Below are positions 18,809 to 28,830 of a DNA stretch of 64,000 nucleotides, one piece after another; positions within the stretch are counted from its first letter, which is position 1; every line of letters starts with the position of its first letter. The notes under the pieces were generated by a model. The model was given only the letters and a program-made list of their open reading frames with translations, did not search any database and was not told the origin of the DNA. The position numbers were made by a program, and so were the translations under genes. The stretch is from positions 682,001 through 746,000 of the forward strand of contig NZ_CP019445.1 in NCBI RefSeq assembly GCF_001975225.1. Reading direction: 5' to 3'. The stretch comes from Kosakonia cowanii JCM 10956 = DSM 18146 (GTDB taxonomy: Bacteria > Pseudomonadota > Gammaproteobacteria > Enterobacterales > Enterobacteriaceae).

Positions 18809-18903
18809 CGAGGTATTGATTTTAAGGACTTTTACACTGCTTTGCGTCCATTGATGTTCTTCTGTGCACTATTGGGTTCTGACTTCTCTTGTGCGTAAGG
18901 AAG

Positions 18904-18921
18904 CCCCGATCCGACTCGGGG
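18904..18921 (+). other. Hairpin in the yjfN leader
   Basis: CCCCGA-TCCGAC-TCGGGG, a 6-bp GC-rich stem 25 bp upstream of the yjfN start codon and close to its GGAG ribosome-binding site. It could modulate translation or be a weak terminator after bsmA. Confidence 0.4.
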
Positions 18922-18945
18922 TAGCGAAAAATGGAGCTGACGACA

Positions 18946-19221
18946 ATGAAACAATCTCTCGCCTTAAACTCGCTGTTACTCTCTGCCGGTATGTTGCACA
19001 CCACCGCGCAGTCCGCCGAGTTCGCCTGCGCCGATCGCGTGACGGGGCTTAACGAAATTGGCCTTATTTCGGTCGATAACGTCGCCGGCAGCCAGCAAGA
19101 TGTTGAGCGTGTCATTGCCCTGAAAGCGGATGAACAGGGCGCCTCCTGGTATCGCATTATTCGCATGCAGGAGGCGATGCAGGTTGATTCATGGCAGGTG
19201 CAGGCGATCCTCTACGCCTGA
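18946..19221 (+). CDS. yjfN: YjfN, periplasmic DUF1471 protein
   Basis: 91-residue periplasmic protein, same length as E. coli YjfN. Signal peptide about 1-22 (cleavage near QSA|EF), then a complete DUF1471 domain with VTGLNEIGLISVDNVAG and the second half LKADEQGASWYRIIRMQEAM that yjfY lacks. In E. coli YjfN has been described as a factor that stimulates the periplasmic protease DegP; I infer the same here only from orthology. Start ATG at 18946 follows GGAG. Transcribed in the same direction as bsmA, 137 bp downstream. Confidence 0.9.
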   Translation: MKQSLALNSLLLSAGMLHTTAQSAEFACADRVTGLNEIGLISVDNVAGSQQDVERVIALKADEQGASWYRIIRMQEAMQVDSWQVQAILYA

Positions 19222-19332
19222 GTGTCGTCAATAAAAGCCACCAAATCAGGGCGTTTCTTTATGCCCCTACTTTCTTTAAGATTATGTTATTCGGGTGATA
19301 CATCCGTGTAACATATTGTTACAAATCTACGC

Positions 19333-19359
19333 TAAATGTTGTCCGCTCCCTGCCGTTAA
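19333..19359 (+). promoter_or_regulatory. Sigma-28 (FliA) promoter of the Cache-type receptor gene
   Basis: TAAATGTT-N11-GCCGTTAA against the consensus TAAAGTTT-N11-GCCGATAA: 14 of 16 defined bases with exact spacing, ending 31 bp before the ATG. Confidence 0.85.
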
Positions 19360-19390
19360 GGAGGCTCACACATACAAAAACGGACACATT

Positions 19391-21325
19391 ATGAGCGCCC
19401 TCTTTCGTCGTGCCAGCCTTGGTGCAAAGCTCTCTTTGCTGACTGGTGCAAGCGTTGCGACGCTATTTCTCTTATTTACCTTTCTGATGAGTAACAACGC
19501 CAGCCAACAGCTGGAAACGCTGGCTATGGAAGATCTGCACAGCCAGTCTACCGGCGTGGTCGACATGGTAGAGATGTTCAACAGCAGCCTCACTGAAGAA
19601 GTTGAGAGCTACACCCGATTGTTTGGCAGTTTCCTGCCGCAGCCGCTTGCCATTGATCCGCAACAGCGCCGCGAGATTAACGGCATCGACGTTCCGCTGC
19701 TGAAAGCCGGTGACGTTGAGCTGCACAACAACAACGCCATTCCCGATGATTTCCTTAACCGCACCGGCGCGATTGCCACCCTCTTCGTGCGCAGCGGCAA
19801 CGAATTTGTGCGTGTTGCCACGTCTCTGCGTAAAGAGAATGGCGATCGCGCGATCGGCACCAAGCTTGATCCCGCCGGCCCGGCGTTTGCTCCGGTGATG
19901 AAAGGTGAGGTCTATCGCGGCCTCGCGCTGCTGTTCGGCAAGCGCTATATCACCCAGTATCAGCCGGTAAAAGATGCCAGCGGCAATACCATCGCTATTC
20001 TGTTTGTTGGCGTCGATATCACCCGCTCCTGGCAGGTGATGCGCGGCAAAATTCTTGGACGCAAACTGGGCGAGAGCGGACACTTCTTCGTGATTGACCG
20101 CAACCCGGGGAAAAACCTCGGCAACTACCTGTTCCACGGTGACCAGGAAGGCAAACGTCCGCAGTGGAGCGAAAGCGATCTGCAGGCGGTGCTGAACAAC
20201 GAGAGCGGCACCCTGACACAACAGAGTGCGGATGGCCGCACGCTGCTGCTCTCCTACACCGCACTGCCCGGCTGGAACTGGGCGGTCGTGGGTGAAGTCG
20301 ATAAAGCCACGCTGCTGCACGATGTAAACGCAATGCGTAACCAGTTCCTGCTGGCGGGCGTGATCGTCTCCCTGCTCTTCGCGACGATGTTTGTGGTGAT
20401 TATTCGCCGCTGGCTGTCGCGTCCGCTGCGTAGCGTGATCGATCTGGCACAGCAATATGCCGCAGGCGATCTGCGCGCCACGCTGGCAGTGGATCGTCAG
20501 GATGAGGTGGGAGAGCTGATCGCCGCGATCAATGGCATCGGCGATGGGCTGCATAAAATTGTGCTGCAGGTGCGGGAATCCGCCGCCGAGATCAACCTCG
20601 GCACCAATGCACTGGCCGCCGACAGCAGTGAGATCAGCGATCAAATCAATAAGCAGGCCAGCAGCGTCGAAGAGACTTCCGCCAGCATGGAGCAGATTGC
20701 CGCCACCGTGCAGCAAAATGCGGCCAATATGGAGCAGACTCAGCACCTGGTAAATGAAACCACCGACGCGGTGAAAAAAGGCGGTCAGACCGTCGAACAC
20801 TCCGTTGAGACAATGGAAGATATTCGCGCCGCTTCACAGCGTATCGCCGATATTACCCATGTAATCGAGTCAATTGCCTTCCAGACCAACATCCTCGCGC
20901 TTAACGCGGCGGTGGAAGCGGCGCGCGCAGGCGAGCATGGCAAAGGCTTTGCCGTTGTTGCCCAGGAAGTACGTGCTCTGGCGGCACGCAGCGCCAACGC
21001 GGTGAAAGAGATCGACGCGCTGATTGGCGATACGCTGAAAAAAGTGGGCGAAGGTCACTCTCAGTCGGAAGCGACCCGCATCGCGATGCAGGCGATCATC
21101 AATCACATGAACAATATCAACCAGTTGGTTCATGAGATTAACCATGCTTCCCATGAACAATCTGCCGGGATTAATCAGGTGAACCTGGCGATGACGCACA
21201 TTGGCGATGCCACGCACATCAACGCCGGACGCGTGACCCAGAGTGAAGAGACCGCGCGCATTCTGCGTGAAAAAGGGGCGCATCTGAGCGAGCTGGTCAG
21301 CCTGTTCCGCTTAAAAATGGATTAA
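19391..21325 (+). CDS. Methyl-accepting chemotaxis protein with periplasmic Cache-type sensor
   Basis: 644-residue chemoreceptor. TM1 about 15-36, a large periplasmic domain (about 37-315) with Cache features ([46 protein letters not shown]), TM2 about 317-338, HAMP about 340-390, and a signalling domain with hairpin tip [20 protein letters not shown]. It lacks the NWETF-type tail (ends LFRLKMD), so it may depend on other receptors for adaptation. ATG at 19391 is preferred over an in-frame start about 96 bases upstream, which lies before the FliA promoter; no strong Shine-Dalgarno is visible. Its stop overlaps the convergent aidB by 4 bp. No receptor is here in E. coli K-12. Ligand unknown. 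Confidence 0.92.
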   Translation: MSALFRRASLGAKLSLLTGASVATLFLLFTFLMSNNASQQLETLAMEDLHSQSTGVVDMVEMFNSSLTEEVESYTRLFGSFLPQPLAIDPQQRREINGIDVPLLKAGDVELHNNNAIPDDFLNRTGAIATLFVRSGNEFVRVATSLRKENGDRAIGTKLDPAGPAFAPVMKGEVYRGLALLFGKRYITQYQPVKDASGNTIAILFVGVDITRSWQVMRGKILGRKLGESGHFFVIDRNPGKNLGNYLFHGDQEGKRPQWSESDLQAVLNNESGTLTQQSADGRTLLLSYTALPGWNWAVVGEVDKATLLHDVNAMRNQFLLAGVIVSLLFATMFVVIIRRWLSRPLRSVIDLAQQYAAGDLRATLAVDRQDEVGELIAAINGIGDGLHKIVLQVRESAAEINLGTNALAADSSEISDQINKQASSVEETSASMEQIAATVQQNAANMEQTQHLVNETTDAVKKGGQTVEHSVETMEDIRAASQRIADITHVIESIAFQTNILALNAAVEAARAGEHGKGFAVVAQEVRALAARSANAVKEIDALIGDTLKKVGEGHSQSEATRIAMQAIINHMNNINQLVHEINHASHEQSAGINQVNLAMTHIGDATHINAGRVTQSEETARILREKGAHLSELVSLFRLKMD

Positions 21326-22941
21326 TGGGCTCCGCCCGTGGCGCGCAGCAGCAGGTCACTTTTGACCTGTTCATCAATCCGCGACGCGCCACGGGTATCA
21401 AGCATCATCTGACACCACGCCTGCGCTATTGGCGGCGATGCGTGCCGCAGCATTTGCGCACCGACGCCCAGTAGCCAGAGCTGCTGGGTAATCTCCCGCC
21501 CTTGCGCCTCGTCCGGCTTACGCAGCCGCGGCTGGAGCTGCCGCCAGGCGCGTTCGAAATGGCGATCCCGCCCTTTTACTGCTGCAAACTCTTCGCTTAA
21601 TAGCGCCAGCACGCCCGGCTGTTTGGCCAGCACGCGCAGCACATCCAGGCACATCACGTTTCCCGAACCTTCCCAGATACTGTTGACCGGCACTTCGCGG
21701 TAGAGCCGCGGCAACTCGCTCTCTTCGCAGTAACCGATACCGCCCAGCACCTCCATCGCTTCGGCGACGAACGGTATGCCGCTTTTACACACCGCGAACT
21801 TCGCCACCGGCGTAAAGAGGCGCGCCCATAACGCTTCCTGTGCATCCGCCCGGCTATCCCATGCGCGGGCGAGGCGAAAGATCGTCGCCGTTTGCCCCTC
21901 AAGTTGCAGTGCCATGCGGCTGAGCACGTCGCGCATTAGGGGCTGATCGACAAGGTTTTTGCCAAACGCCTGGCGGTGATGGGCATGATAGAGCGCCACG
22001 GAGAAGGCGCGGCGCATCAGGCCGTGGCTGCCGAGGGCGCAGTCAAAGCGCGTCAGCCCGCCCATTTTGAGGATCTGGCGCACGCCGTCGCCCTCTTCGC
22101 CGAGCAGCCAGCCGCAGGCGTCAACAAACTCCGCTTCGCTGCTGGCGTTCGAACGGTTGCCGAGCTTCTCTTTGAGCCGCTCGAGGCGCACGCCGTTACG
22201 CTCCCCGTCCGGCAGAAAGCGCGGCACAAAGAAGCAGGAGAGGCCGCCCGGCGTCTGTGCCAGCACTAAGTGCGCATCGCTTTGCGGCACCGAAAAGAAC
22301 CACTTATGCCCCACCAGCCGGTAGTGATCGCCGCTCCTCTCCGCGCGCGTGGTGTTACTCAACACATCGGAGCCGCCCTGCTTCTCCGTCATCCCCATGC
22401 CGATAAGCAGCCCGCGCTTCTCCCCACCCGGCAGCAGATGAGGATCGTAACGATCGCTGAGCAGCGGTTGCTGCCAGCCTGCAAAAGCAGCGGGAAGTGC
22501 CTGCTGCAATAGTGGCGTGGCGGCAAAGGTCATGGTGATGGGGCACAGCGTGCCGGATTCCACCTGCGCATGCAGCACGAAGCGGGCGCTGCGCGCGACA
22601 AACGATCCGGCGCGCGCATGCTCTTCCCACGCCAGGTTATGCACGCGGTTGCTGCACAGTCCCTGCATCAAAAGGTGCCAGGCCGGGTGGAAGCGCACAT
22701 CATCCAGCCGCTCGCCGGTGCTGCTGTAGCGCAGCAGTTCCGGTGGATTGGCATTTGCCAGCCGACCAAGTTCAAGAGATTCTGCTGTGCCGAGTTGCTG
22801 GCCGATGCTGGCGAGCAGTTCTGCATCCCACGCCGCGCCCTCGCGCATCACTGCGTCGTAGAGGGGACGGTCAGACAGAAACAGGTTGCTGTTATGCAGG
22901 GGAATGGGTTGGTTAAAAACGGTGTGCGTTTGCCAGCGCAT
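21322..22941 (-). CDS. aidB: AidB, acyl-CoA-dehydrogenase-like alkylation-response protein
   Basis: 539-residue FAD-dependent protein of the acyl-CoA dehydrogenase family (E. coli 541 aa), induced by the Ada adaptive response; it binds DNA and is thought to protect it from alkylation. The flavin/substrate core is visible in [12 protein letters not shown] (about 145), [20 protein letters not shown] (about 185-204), [12 protein letters not shown] and [21 protein letters not shown] (about 415-435). The ATG at 22941 matches the orthologue start ([12 protein letters not shown]) and follows GGAGGG; the frame is open a further 25 codons upstream without support. Confidence 0.95.
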   Translation of the reverse strand: MRWQTHTVFNQPIPLHNSNLFLSDRPLYDAVMREGAAWDAELLASIGQQLGTAESLELGRLANANPPELLRYSSTGERLDDVRFHPAWHLLMQGLCSNRVHNLAWEEHARAGSFVARSARFVLHAQVESGTLCPITMTFAATPLLQQALPAAFAGWQQPLLSDRYDPHLLPGGEKRGLLIGMGMTEKQGGSDVLSNTTRAERSGDHYRLVGHKWFFSVPQSDAHLVLAQTPGGLSCFFVPRFLPDGERNGVRLERLKEKLGNRSNASSEAEFVDACGWLLGEEGDGVRQILKMGGLTRFDCALGSHGLMRRAFSVALYHAHHRQAFGKNLVDQPLMRDVLSRMALQLEGQTATIFRLARAWDSRADAQEALWARLFTPVAKFAVCKSGIPFVAEAMEVLGGIGYCEESELPRLYREVPVNSIWEGSGNVMCLDVLRVLAKQPGVLALLSEEFAAVKGRDRHFERAWRQLQPRLRKPDEAQGREITQQLWLLGVGAQMLRHASPPIAQAWCQMMLDTRGASRIDEQVKSDLLLRATGGAH

Positions 22942-23133
22942 GCTCTCGCCCTCCTTCAATGGCCACGCCGCTAAGTATGGACAGCCCGCGCTGGCGCTGC
23001 ATGGGAGGGGGGTCACACAGCGGTAATATCATTGCGATCAATCGTGAAACGGCTCACATTATTCAGGAATAATATATTTCCCCGCTGACATTCTAATGAA
23101 TAATTTATTCTCACCTTCCCAACGAGAATCATT

Positions 23134-24423
23134 ATGCATTCACCTCACCCTGCGCCAGATGCGCATAAGCGTGCGCTTATCGCCGGCTCGATTGGCAACT
23201 TTATCGAGTGGTATGAATTTGCGGTGTATGGCTTTCTCGCCACCGTGATTGCGAAAAACTTCTTCCAGCTGGCGGGCGACACGGGGTTGACCAGCTTGAT
23301 CCTCACTTACGCGTCGTTTGCCATCGCCTTTTTCTTTCGCCCGCTGGGCGCGGTGCTGTTTGGGCGCATTGGCGATCGTCTCGGGCGTAAACCGATGCTG
23401 ATTATCGTCCTGGTGCTGATGACGCTGGCGACTGCTGCTATCGGCATGGTACCGGTCTATGCCTCGATTGGCATTGCCGCACCGATGATCATTACCGGGC
23501 TGCGTATTTTGCAGGGGCTGTTTGCCGGCGGTGAGTATGGCGGCGCGGTGTCGCTGATGACCGAGTTCGCTCCGCGCGGTAAACGCGGGCTGTATGGCGC
23601 CTGGCAATCCTTTACCGTTGCGCTGGGGCTGCTCAGCGGCGCGGGCGTGGTGGCGCTGCTCTCGACGATCCTCACGCCGGAAGCACTGCACGAGTGGGGC
23701 TGGCGTATCCCATTCTTCCTCGCCCTGCCGATGGGCGTGGTCGCGCTGTGGCTGCGGGTGAGCATGGAGGAGACGCCAAGCTTTGTGCAACAGCAGGAGA
23801 AACCGGTCGTCCAGCAGGCCAACCGTACCGCGACGCTGAAAGCGATTTTTATGGGTATCGGCCGGGTGATGGTGTGGTCCGCCGCCGGGTACACCTATCT
23901 GGTGATTATGCCGACCTACCTGCAATCGGCGCTGCATACCGGCTTTAACCAGGCGCTGCTGATTGCGGTGATCTCCAATGTCGGCTTTGCGCTGACCATC
24001 ATACCTGCCGGAATAGCGAGCGACCGTTATGGCCGCCGTACGGTCATGGTGACGGCAACAATCTTGTTGCTGATCCTCGCGCTGCCGCTGCTCAAAATCC
24101 TGCAGGCAGAGTCGAGCACGCTGGCGGTGAAAGCGGTGGTGGTGCTGATTGCGGGTGGTCTGGTGGGGGTGCTGGCAGGCCCCGGCCCGGCGATGCTGTC
24201 GGAGATGTTTCCAACGCGCGTGCGTTACACCGGCCTGGGCGTGGCCTATTCGCTCTCAAACGCGCTCTTTTCGGGCTGTGCGGGGTTGATCATTACCGGG
24301 CTGATTAAGCAGACCGGTAACCTGGATATTCCGGCCTATTACGTGATGGCAACAGCGGTGGTGAGTATTGCGGCGCTGATGACGCTCAATAAGGATGACC
24401 ATCTGCGGTCTTTAGAGGAGTAA
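23134..24423 (+). CDS. MHS-family (major facilitator) metabolite:H+ symporter
   Basis: 429-residue inner-membrane transporter with about 12 hydrophobic segments. MHS-type features: NFIEWYEFAVYGFLA in TM1, GRIGDRLGRKPML (about 84-96), and RILQGLFAGGEYGGA (about 127-141). Relatives include KgtP, ProP and ShiA, so a carboxylate or compatible solute is likely, but the substrate cannot be named. It occupies the place of the E. coli yjfI-yjfC genes between aidB and rlmB. Start ATG at 23134 has a weak ribosome-binding site. Two REP elements follow its stop. Confidence 0.88.
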   Translation: MHSPHPAPDAHKRALIAGSIGNFIEWYEFAVYGFLATVIAKNFFQLAGDTGLTSLILTYASFAIAFFFRPLGAVLFGRIGDRLGRKPMLIIVLVLMTLATAAIGMVPVYASIGIAAPMIITGLRILQGLFAGGEYGGAVSLMTEFAPRGKRGLYGAWQSFTVALGLLSGAGVVALLSTILTPEALHEWGWRIPFFLALPMGVVALWLRVSMEETPSFVQQQEKPVVQQANRTATLKAIFMGIGRVMVWSAAGYTYLVIMPTYLQSALHTGFNQALLIAVISNVGFALTIIPAGIASDRYGRRTVMVTATILLLILALPLLKILQAESSTLAVKAVVVLIAGGLVGVLAGPGPAMLSEMFPTRVRYTGLGVAYSLSNALFSGCAGLIITGLIKQTGNLDIPAYYVMATAVVSIAALMTLNKDDHLRSLEE

Positions 24424-24433
24424 TAGCGCGATT

Positions 24434-24507
24434 TTGCGTAGGCCGGATAAGCAAAGCGCCATCCGGCACTGTTGCGTAGGCCGGATAAGCGAAGCGCCAT
24501 CCGGCAT
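24434..24507. repeat. Two tandem REP elements (BIME) between the MHS gene and rlmB
   Basis: Two near-identical copies, period 38 bp, of GTAGGCCGGATAAG...GCGCCATCCGGC (24434-24471 and 24472-24507). This is the classical enterobacterial palindromic REP, which folds into a GC-rich hairpin; it lies between convergent genes and may act as a 3' mRNA boundary. Confidence 0.9.
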
Positions 24508-24516
24508 TACGTGCAC

Positions 24517-25248
24517 TTAACTGCGCTGGCGCACCGCTTCAAACAGGCAGATACCGGTCGCGACCGAAACGTTCAGCGAGGAGACGCTGCCCGCCATCGG
24601 AATGCTGATCAGCTCATCGCAGTGCTCGCGGGTCAGACGGCGCATACCTTCACCTTCCGCGCCCATCACCAGCGCCATCGGGCCGGTCATTTTGCTCTGG
24701 AACAGGGTGTGATCCGCTTCGCCCGCGGTGCCGACGATCCAGATACTCTCTTCCTGCAACAGACGCATGGTGCGCGCCAGGTTGGTCACACGGATCAGCG
24801 GTACGTTCTCCGCCGCGCCGCAGGCCACCTTTTTCGCCGTGGCGTTCAGCTGGGCCGATTTATCTTTCGGTACGATCACCGCATGGACGCCCGCCGCATC
24901 GGCGCTACGCAAACAGGCCCCGAGGTTATGGGGATCCGTGACGCCATCGAGGATCAAAAAGAAGGGTTGATCGAGGCTGGCGATCAGATCCGGCAGATCG
25001 TTTTCCTGATACTGACGGCCAGGCTTAACGCGTGCAATGATCCCCTGGTGCACCGCGCCTTCGCTCTTCTCATCCAGATACTGGCGGTTCGCCACCTGGA
25101 TCACCACGCCCTGCGCTTCCAGCGCGTGGATCAGCGGCATAAGACGTTTATCTTCGCGGCCTTTCAGAATAAAGACTTCCTGAAAACGCTCCGGGGCGCG
25201 CTCCAGCAGGGCCTGCACCGCATGGATGCCGTAAATCATTTCACTCAT
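24517..25248 (-). CDS. rlmB: RlmB, 23S rRNA (guanosine-2'-O)-methyltransferase
   Basis: 243-residue SpoU/TrmH-family SPOUT methyltransferase, same length as E. coli; it methylates G2251 of 23S rRNA in the P-loop. N-terminal substrate-binding domain about 1-75; the catalytic knot has [20 protein letters not shown] (about 101-120), [11 protein letters not shown] (about 195-205) and [17 protein letters not shown] (about 215-231). In E. coli it lies directly downstream of rnr; here about 8 kb of other genes separate them, and it appears to have its own promoter at 25315-25342. Confidence 0.97.
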   Translation of the reverse strand: MSEMIYGIHAVQALLERAPERFQEVFILKGREDKRLMPLIHALEAQGVVIQVANRQYLDEKSEGAVHQGIIARVKPGRQYQENDLPDLIASLDQPFFLILDGVTDPHNLGACLRSADAAGVHAVIVPKDKSAQLNATAKKVACGAAENVPLIRVTNLARTMRLLQEESIWIVGTAGEADHTLFQSKMTGPMALVMGAEGEGMRRLTREHCDELISIPMAGSVSSLNVSVATGICLFEAVRQRS

Positions 25249-25314
25249 TGATGGTACTCATTTGGGGCGGTTTGCGCCGGGTTGTTAGGGCCGTGATAGA
25301 TATCACCGGCGCCC

Positions 25315-25342
25315 ATTATAACCAACCCACGCCTCAGGTCGA
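25315..25342 (-). promoter_or_regulatory. Candidate sigma-70 promoter of rlmB
   Basis: Minus strand: TCGACC (-35, 25337-25342), 16-bp spacer, TATAAT (perfect -10, 25315-25320), 67 bp upstream of the rlmB ATG. It lies in the spacer after the chemoreceptor gene and supplies transcription that would otherwise come from nsrR-rnr. Confidence 0.7.
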
Positions 25343-25346
25343 ACTT

Positions 25347-25373
25347 AACCCGCCGCACGAGGCGGCAGGTTTA
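25347..25373 (-). terminator. Weak terminator-like hairpin after the HBM-type receptor gene
   Basis: An imperfect stem AACC-CCGC / GCGG-GGTT on the minus strand, 23 bp past the receptor stop. No real T-run follows, so termination may be partial. Confidence 0.4.
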
Positions 25374-25395
25374 CCTAAACCCCGGGCAATGCGCG

Positions 25396-27321
25396 TTAAA
25401 AACTCTCCCAGCTTGTCTCTGCCAGCGCCGGTTTAAGCGCGGCGGGCTTGCTTGCCGCTGGCTTTTTCGCGGCCTGCGCTTTATGGCCGGAGAGGGTAAA
25501 GATGGAGATAGTCTGCTCCAGCTCGCGCGCCTGCTCTTCGAGGGAGCTTGCCGCCGCGGAGGACTCCTCCACCAGCGCGGCGTTCTGCTGGGTGGTGGTA
25601 TCCATCTCTGCCATCGCCTGACCGATCTGCGAGATGCCGCGGCTCTGCTCTTCAGACGCGCCGGCAATCTCGTTCATGATATTGCGGACCTGGGCCACAG
25701 AGTTGACGATCCCCTCCATCGCTTCACCGGCCCCCGCCACCAGCTTAGAACCGTTCTCCACCTGGCTGCCCGCTTCGTGGATCAGGGCTTCAATCTCTTT
25801 CGCCGCCGTGGCGCTGCGCTGCGCCAGCGTTCTCACCTCGCCTGCGACCACGGCAAACCCGCGTCCCTGTTCGCCCGCACGCGCCGCTTCTACTGCGGCG
25901 TTAAGCGCGAGGATATTGGTCTGGAAAGCGATGCTGTTAATAACGTTGATGATGTCGCCAATTTTGTGCGAGCTGGCGCGGATCCCCTCCATGGTGGTGA
26001 CCACTTCACCAACAATCTTGCCACCGCGGTCGGCGCTGGAAGAGGCCTCTGCCGCCAGTTTGCTGGCGTGGCTGGCGTTTTCCGCATTCTGTTTCACCGT
26101 CGAGGTCAGCTCTTCCATACTGGCGGCAGTTTCCACTACCGCAGCGGACTGCTGCTCGGTACGCGAGGAGAGATCGATATTGCCCGCGGCGATTTCCGCC
26201 GAGGCGCGCGACACGCTCTCCACGCCGCTACGCACACGGGAGATCACCTCTTTCAGGTTCTCATTCATCACGGAAACCGCTTGCAGCAGCAGCCCCGGCT
26301 CATCGCGACGTTGGGTGGTGATAGACATGGTGAGATCGCCCTGCGAAATGCGCTCGGCGATGTGCAGCGTTTCACGCAGCGGACGGGTAATGTTACGGGT
26401 GATGCGCCAGGCAATCAGCAGCGCAATCGCAATGCCTACTGCGGCTGCAAGCAGCATGATAGTCATCGCATGAGACATGGTTTCCTTCACCTGCGCCTGC
26501 TGCCAGACGAAGAAATTCTCAACGGATTCGTTTAACTGAGTGGCGGTGCCAGTCAGGGTTTTGGACTGCGTTGCCTGATTGGCAAACGTAGTAACGAATT
26601 GGTCAATATTCCCCTGCAGGCTGGCAAGCTCGGTGGTCAAGGCGGCATTTAAAGAGGCGAGTTCTCCGCCCTGCCCGGCCAGCGCTTTCCCATATTCCGC
26701 GCTTTGCTGAAGTGCGGTGCTGAGACGGGCAGCCGTATCAGCGCTGCCGGAGTCAATCAGCTCTTCAATTAACAGCGCCGACTCCTGCAACCGCGCTTCA
26801 AGGCGCACGGCCACCACCGCGCTTTCAGGTGGCAAGCTATCGCTGACGCTCAGTGAAGCGGCCTGCTGGGCGATATCTTCAATCTTTGCGCTACGTAATG
26901 CGGCGGCCAGTTCATTACGGCGTTGTATTGACGAAACAAAGGTGCTCCTTTGTGCCATATAGGTTTCGGTTTGCTGTTGCAGGCTGTCAATTTTTGTCTG
27001 GCCTTCCTGGCTCCAGGAAAAGGTATCCAGCGTTTTCGCCAGCTCAATAATTTGTTGTAAAGCCTTGAGGTTTTTATCAGCGTTTTCTGCCGAGCCGGTA
27101 TATTGATAAAGGGTGCGATTAAGCCGTGCGGTGCTGAGTGTATTTACCATCTGGACGGTAACCGCTTCTTTATCCGCATTTTCTTCAACTTTTTTAAAGC
27201 CAATAAGACCTGTTGCAACGGTAATCATCATAATAATAAGCACGATAATAAAACTGGAGGTCAGTTTTTTGCCGACGCTTAGATTATTCGTGATGTTTCC
27301 TACAAAAGCGGTAACGGACAT
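25396..27321 (-). CDS. Methyl-accepting chemotaxis protein with HBM-type sensor domain
   Basis: 641-residue chemoreceptor. TM1 is at about 20-42, then a long all-helical periplasmic region (about 43-275) of the helical-bimodular (HBM) kind, TM2 about 280-305, HAMP about 305-357, and the signalling coiled coil with tip [20 protein letters not shown]. The chain ends SWESF, a CheR/CheB-binding pentapeptide of the xWxxF type, after an Ala/Lys/Pro-rich linker. HBM receptors such as McpS bind TCA-cycle acids, so organic acids are a plausible but unproven ligand. Start: ATG at 27321 has GGTGA five bases upstream; ATG at 27333 is an alternative without a Shine-Dalgarno. Absent from this site in E. 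coli. Confidence 0.9.
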   Translation of the reverse strand: MSVTAFVGNITNNLSVGKKLTSSFIIVLIIMMITVATGLIGFKKVEENADKEAVTVQMVNTLSTARLNRTLYQYTGSAENADKNLKALQQIIELAKTLDTFSWSQEGQTKIDSLQQQTETYMAQRSTFVSSIQRRNELAAALRSAKIEDIAQQAASLSVSDSLPPESAVVAVRLEARLQESALLIEELIDSGSADTAARLSTALQQSAEYGKALAGQGGELASLNAALTTELASLQGNIDQFVTTFANQATQSKTLTGTATQLNESVENFFVWQQAQVKETMSHAMTIMLLAAAVGIAIALLIAWRITRNITRPLRETLHIAERISQGDLTMSITTQRRDEPGLLLQAVSVMNENLKEVISRVRSGVESVSRASAEIAAGNIDLSSRTEQQSAAVVETAASMEELTSTVKQNAENASHASKLAAEASSSADRGGKIVGEVVTTMEGIRASSHKIGDIINVINSIAFQTNILALNAAVEAARAGEQGRGFAVVAGEVRTLAQRSATAAKEIEALIHEAGSQVENGSKLVAGAGEAMEGIVNSVAQVRNIMNEIAGASEEQSRGISQIGQAMAEMDTTTQQNAALVEESSAAASSLEEQARELEQTISIFTLSGHKAQAAKKPAASKPAALKPALAETSWESF

Positions 27322-27361
27322 ACGGTTCACCATAAAGTTAGATTTTGGGCGCTATTTCCAG

Positions 27362-27389
27362 TTATCGTCAGCCTTAAAATTTAACTTTA
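27362..27389 (-). promoter_or_regulatory. Candidate sigma-28 (FliA) promoter of the HBM-type receptor gene
   Basis: Minus strand: TAAAGTTA-N12-GACGATAA. Both boxes match the FliA consensus at 7 of 8 positions, but the spacer is one base longer than the usual 11, so it is less certain than the other two. Confidence 0.55.
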
Positions 27390-28008
27390 TGATTTATTCT
27401 TCAGCTTATACGTAAAGTACAGTATTCATGATCTAAATCACGTATTACTGCAACGAACAACGAATCCATTTCGGCATAAAATATTACCGCTTCGCTTAGG
27501 ATATATCATATTTATTTGTTTTTTTAGAGTTGGCATTTTATTAGGGTGCTATTAATGTCGTTGTAAATAAGTTTGCACTAGGCGGTTGCGCGCTGGAGCA
27601 AGAGTGCCTGAGCGAAGCGGCGCAGCCCTTCGGCAATGGTAGATAGATGATGCAAACTTGTAAGCAAGCAGGGTTATAGAGTTCATGCCACATATAATTA
27701 TTTCAAAGAATGTAACTGCATATTAAGGTCAAAGAGAAATGATTATTATTAATTGCGATGGTAATACTTTTCACATTTAAAGCGACGGTTAAAAAAAGAA
27801 CAATCAGGGTAAATATTCACTATTAATTGAGGCGGGGAATTAAACCAACGCTAAACCAGACGGGTAACCAGCATTGACATCGTTAAATAATAGCCATAAC
27901 GGGCATTAAATATCAGCGTTACGCAATTTACATTTTGAGACCAGCGCAATTTTTCAGACAGCCGCTCACTTGATAAGTTCACTGCGAAATTATTGAGGAG
28001 TAACAAAC
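27390..28008. other. AT-rich intergenic region with a GC-rich structured element
   Basis: A 619-bp stretch with no credible gene, mostly AT-rich. It contains a 91-bp element (27569-27659) bounded by a perfect 9-bp inverted repeat AAGTTTGCA / TGCAAACTT. Inside, GC content rises sharply and a second pairing GGTTGCGC with GCGCAGCC (one G-U pair) is possible. The right part presumably carries the promoter of the YfaZ-like gene. Confidence 0.6.
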
Positions 28009-28554
28009 GTGAAAAAATTATCCGTACTTTTATCTTTATCTCTGGTGATGGCATCGGGTTCAGCCCTGGCAATGGGTTTTACCGCCGAACAAAGTAAGAA
28101 CTACACCAATCTCAATGCTGAATTAGGCAAAAGCTCAGACGGCTTATATGCAGAGAGCAACTGGGTAAAAAATACTAAAGATGGCGCGCAGCTGGGCAGC
28201 CTGGGTGTAGGTTATAACTTTGGCCTCGGTCCGTTGACCCTCTCAGCCGGCACTAAAGCCGTCTACCTCGGGCCGAAAAAAGGCGATAACGGCGTGGCCT
28301 TCCCGATTGGCGGCGGCATCGACTGGGCGCTGACGGACAGCATTCATCTCTATGGCGAAGGCTACTCTGCACCGGAAGGTCTGACCAACAGCGTGAAAAA
28401 CTACGTCGAAGCGAATGGCGGCATTAAATGGACACCTATCACGCCGCTTACGCTTAAAGCCGGTTACCGCCACGCAAGCGTCGATGGCAAAGATGGTCGT
28501 CCGGGCCACACCATTATCGACGGGGCCTATTTAGGCGCTGGCGTCACCTTCTGA
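28009..28554 (+). CDS. YfaZ-family outer-membrane protein
   Basis: 181-residue exported protein. The signal peptide ends ALA|MGF at about residue 22. The mature chain shows alternating hydrophobic beta strands, many Gly/Tyr residues and a terminal aromatic (VTF), the pattern of a small outer-membrane beta-barrel. It resembles E. coli YfaZ (180 aa; shared features MGFT-EQ, KxYTNL, VYLGPKKGD, AGYRH and DGAYLG). Function unknown. The GTG start at 28009 has GAGGAG eight bases upstream. A paralogue or homologue of yfaZ at a non-E. coli site. Confidence 0.8.
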   Translation: MKKLSVLLSLSLVMASGSALAMGFTAEQSKNYTNLNAELGKSSDGLYAESNWVKNTKDGAQLGSLGVGYNFGLGPLTLSAGTKAVYLGPKKGDNGVAFPIGGGIDWALTDSIHLYGEGYSAPEGLTNSVKNYVEANGGIKWTPITPLTLKAGYRHASVDGKDGRPGHTIIDGAYLGAGVTF

Positions 28555-28566
28555 TATCTCGCACAG

Positions 28567-28587
28567 CGGGGAGCGCGCGTCTCCCCG
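28567..28587 (+). terminator. Hairpin after the YfaZ-like gene
   Basis: CGGGGAG-CGCGCGT-CTCCCCG, a 7-bp GC stem 13 bp past the stop codon, without a T-run. The remaining 240 bp to the BCCT gene show no coding potential; a promoter there is likely but I could not fix its boxes. Confidence 0.42.
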
Positions 28588-28830
28588 ATTCCCCCGCCTT
28601 AACATTGGCGCGCAGGCAGGATCGATCCTCTACCGCGACTCACCTTCCAGTAACAAAGATAAAACCCTGCGAGCCCAGGGATGACACCCGCCCAGGCATT
28701 ACCGCATAAAGATTATGTTTTACAGAGTTATATTCGTTCGAATAATAACTTCTCTTGACCATCATATTTGTTACTATTTCGCTGTTCTTTATATCCGTTC
28801 AGGGCAACCAACCTATGGAATGAATAGATT

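Noticed and set aside
27569..27659. Integron attC site
   Set aside because: The arms lack the RYYYAAC/GTTRRRY core and there is no integrase or cassette nearby.
27851..28072. 73-codon minus-strand open frame near the YfaZ-like gene
   Set aside because: It overlaps the clear GTG-initiated YfaZ-like gene on the other strand and has no recognisable domain.
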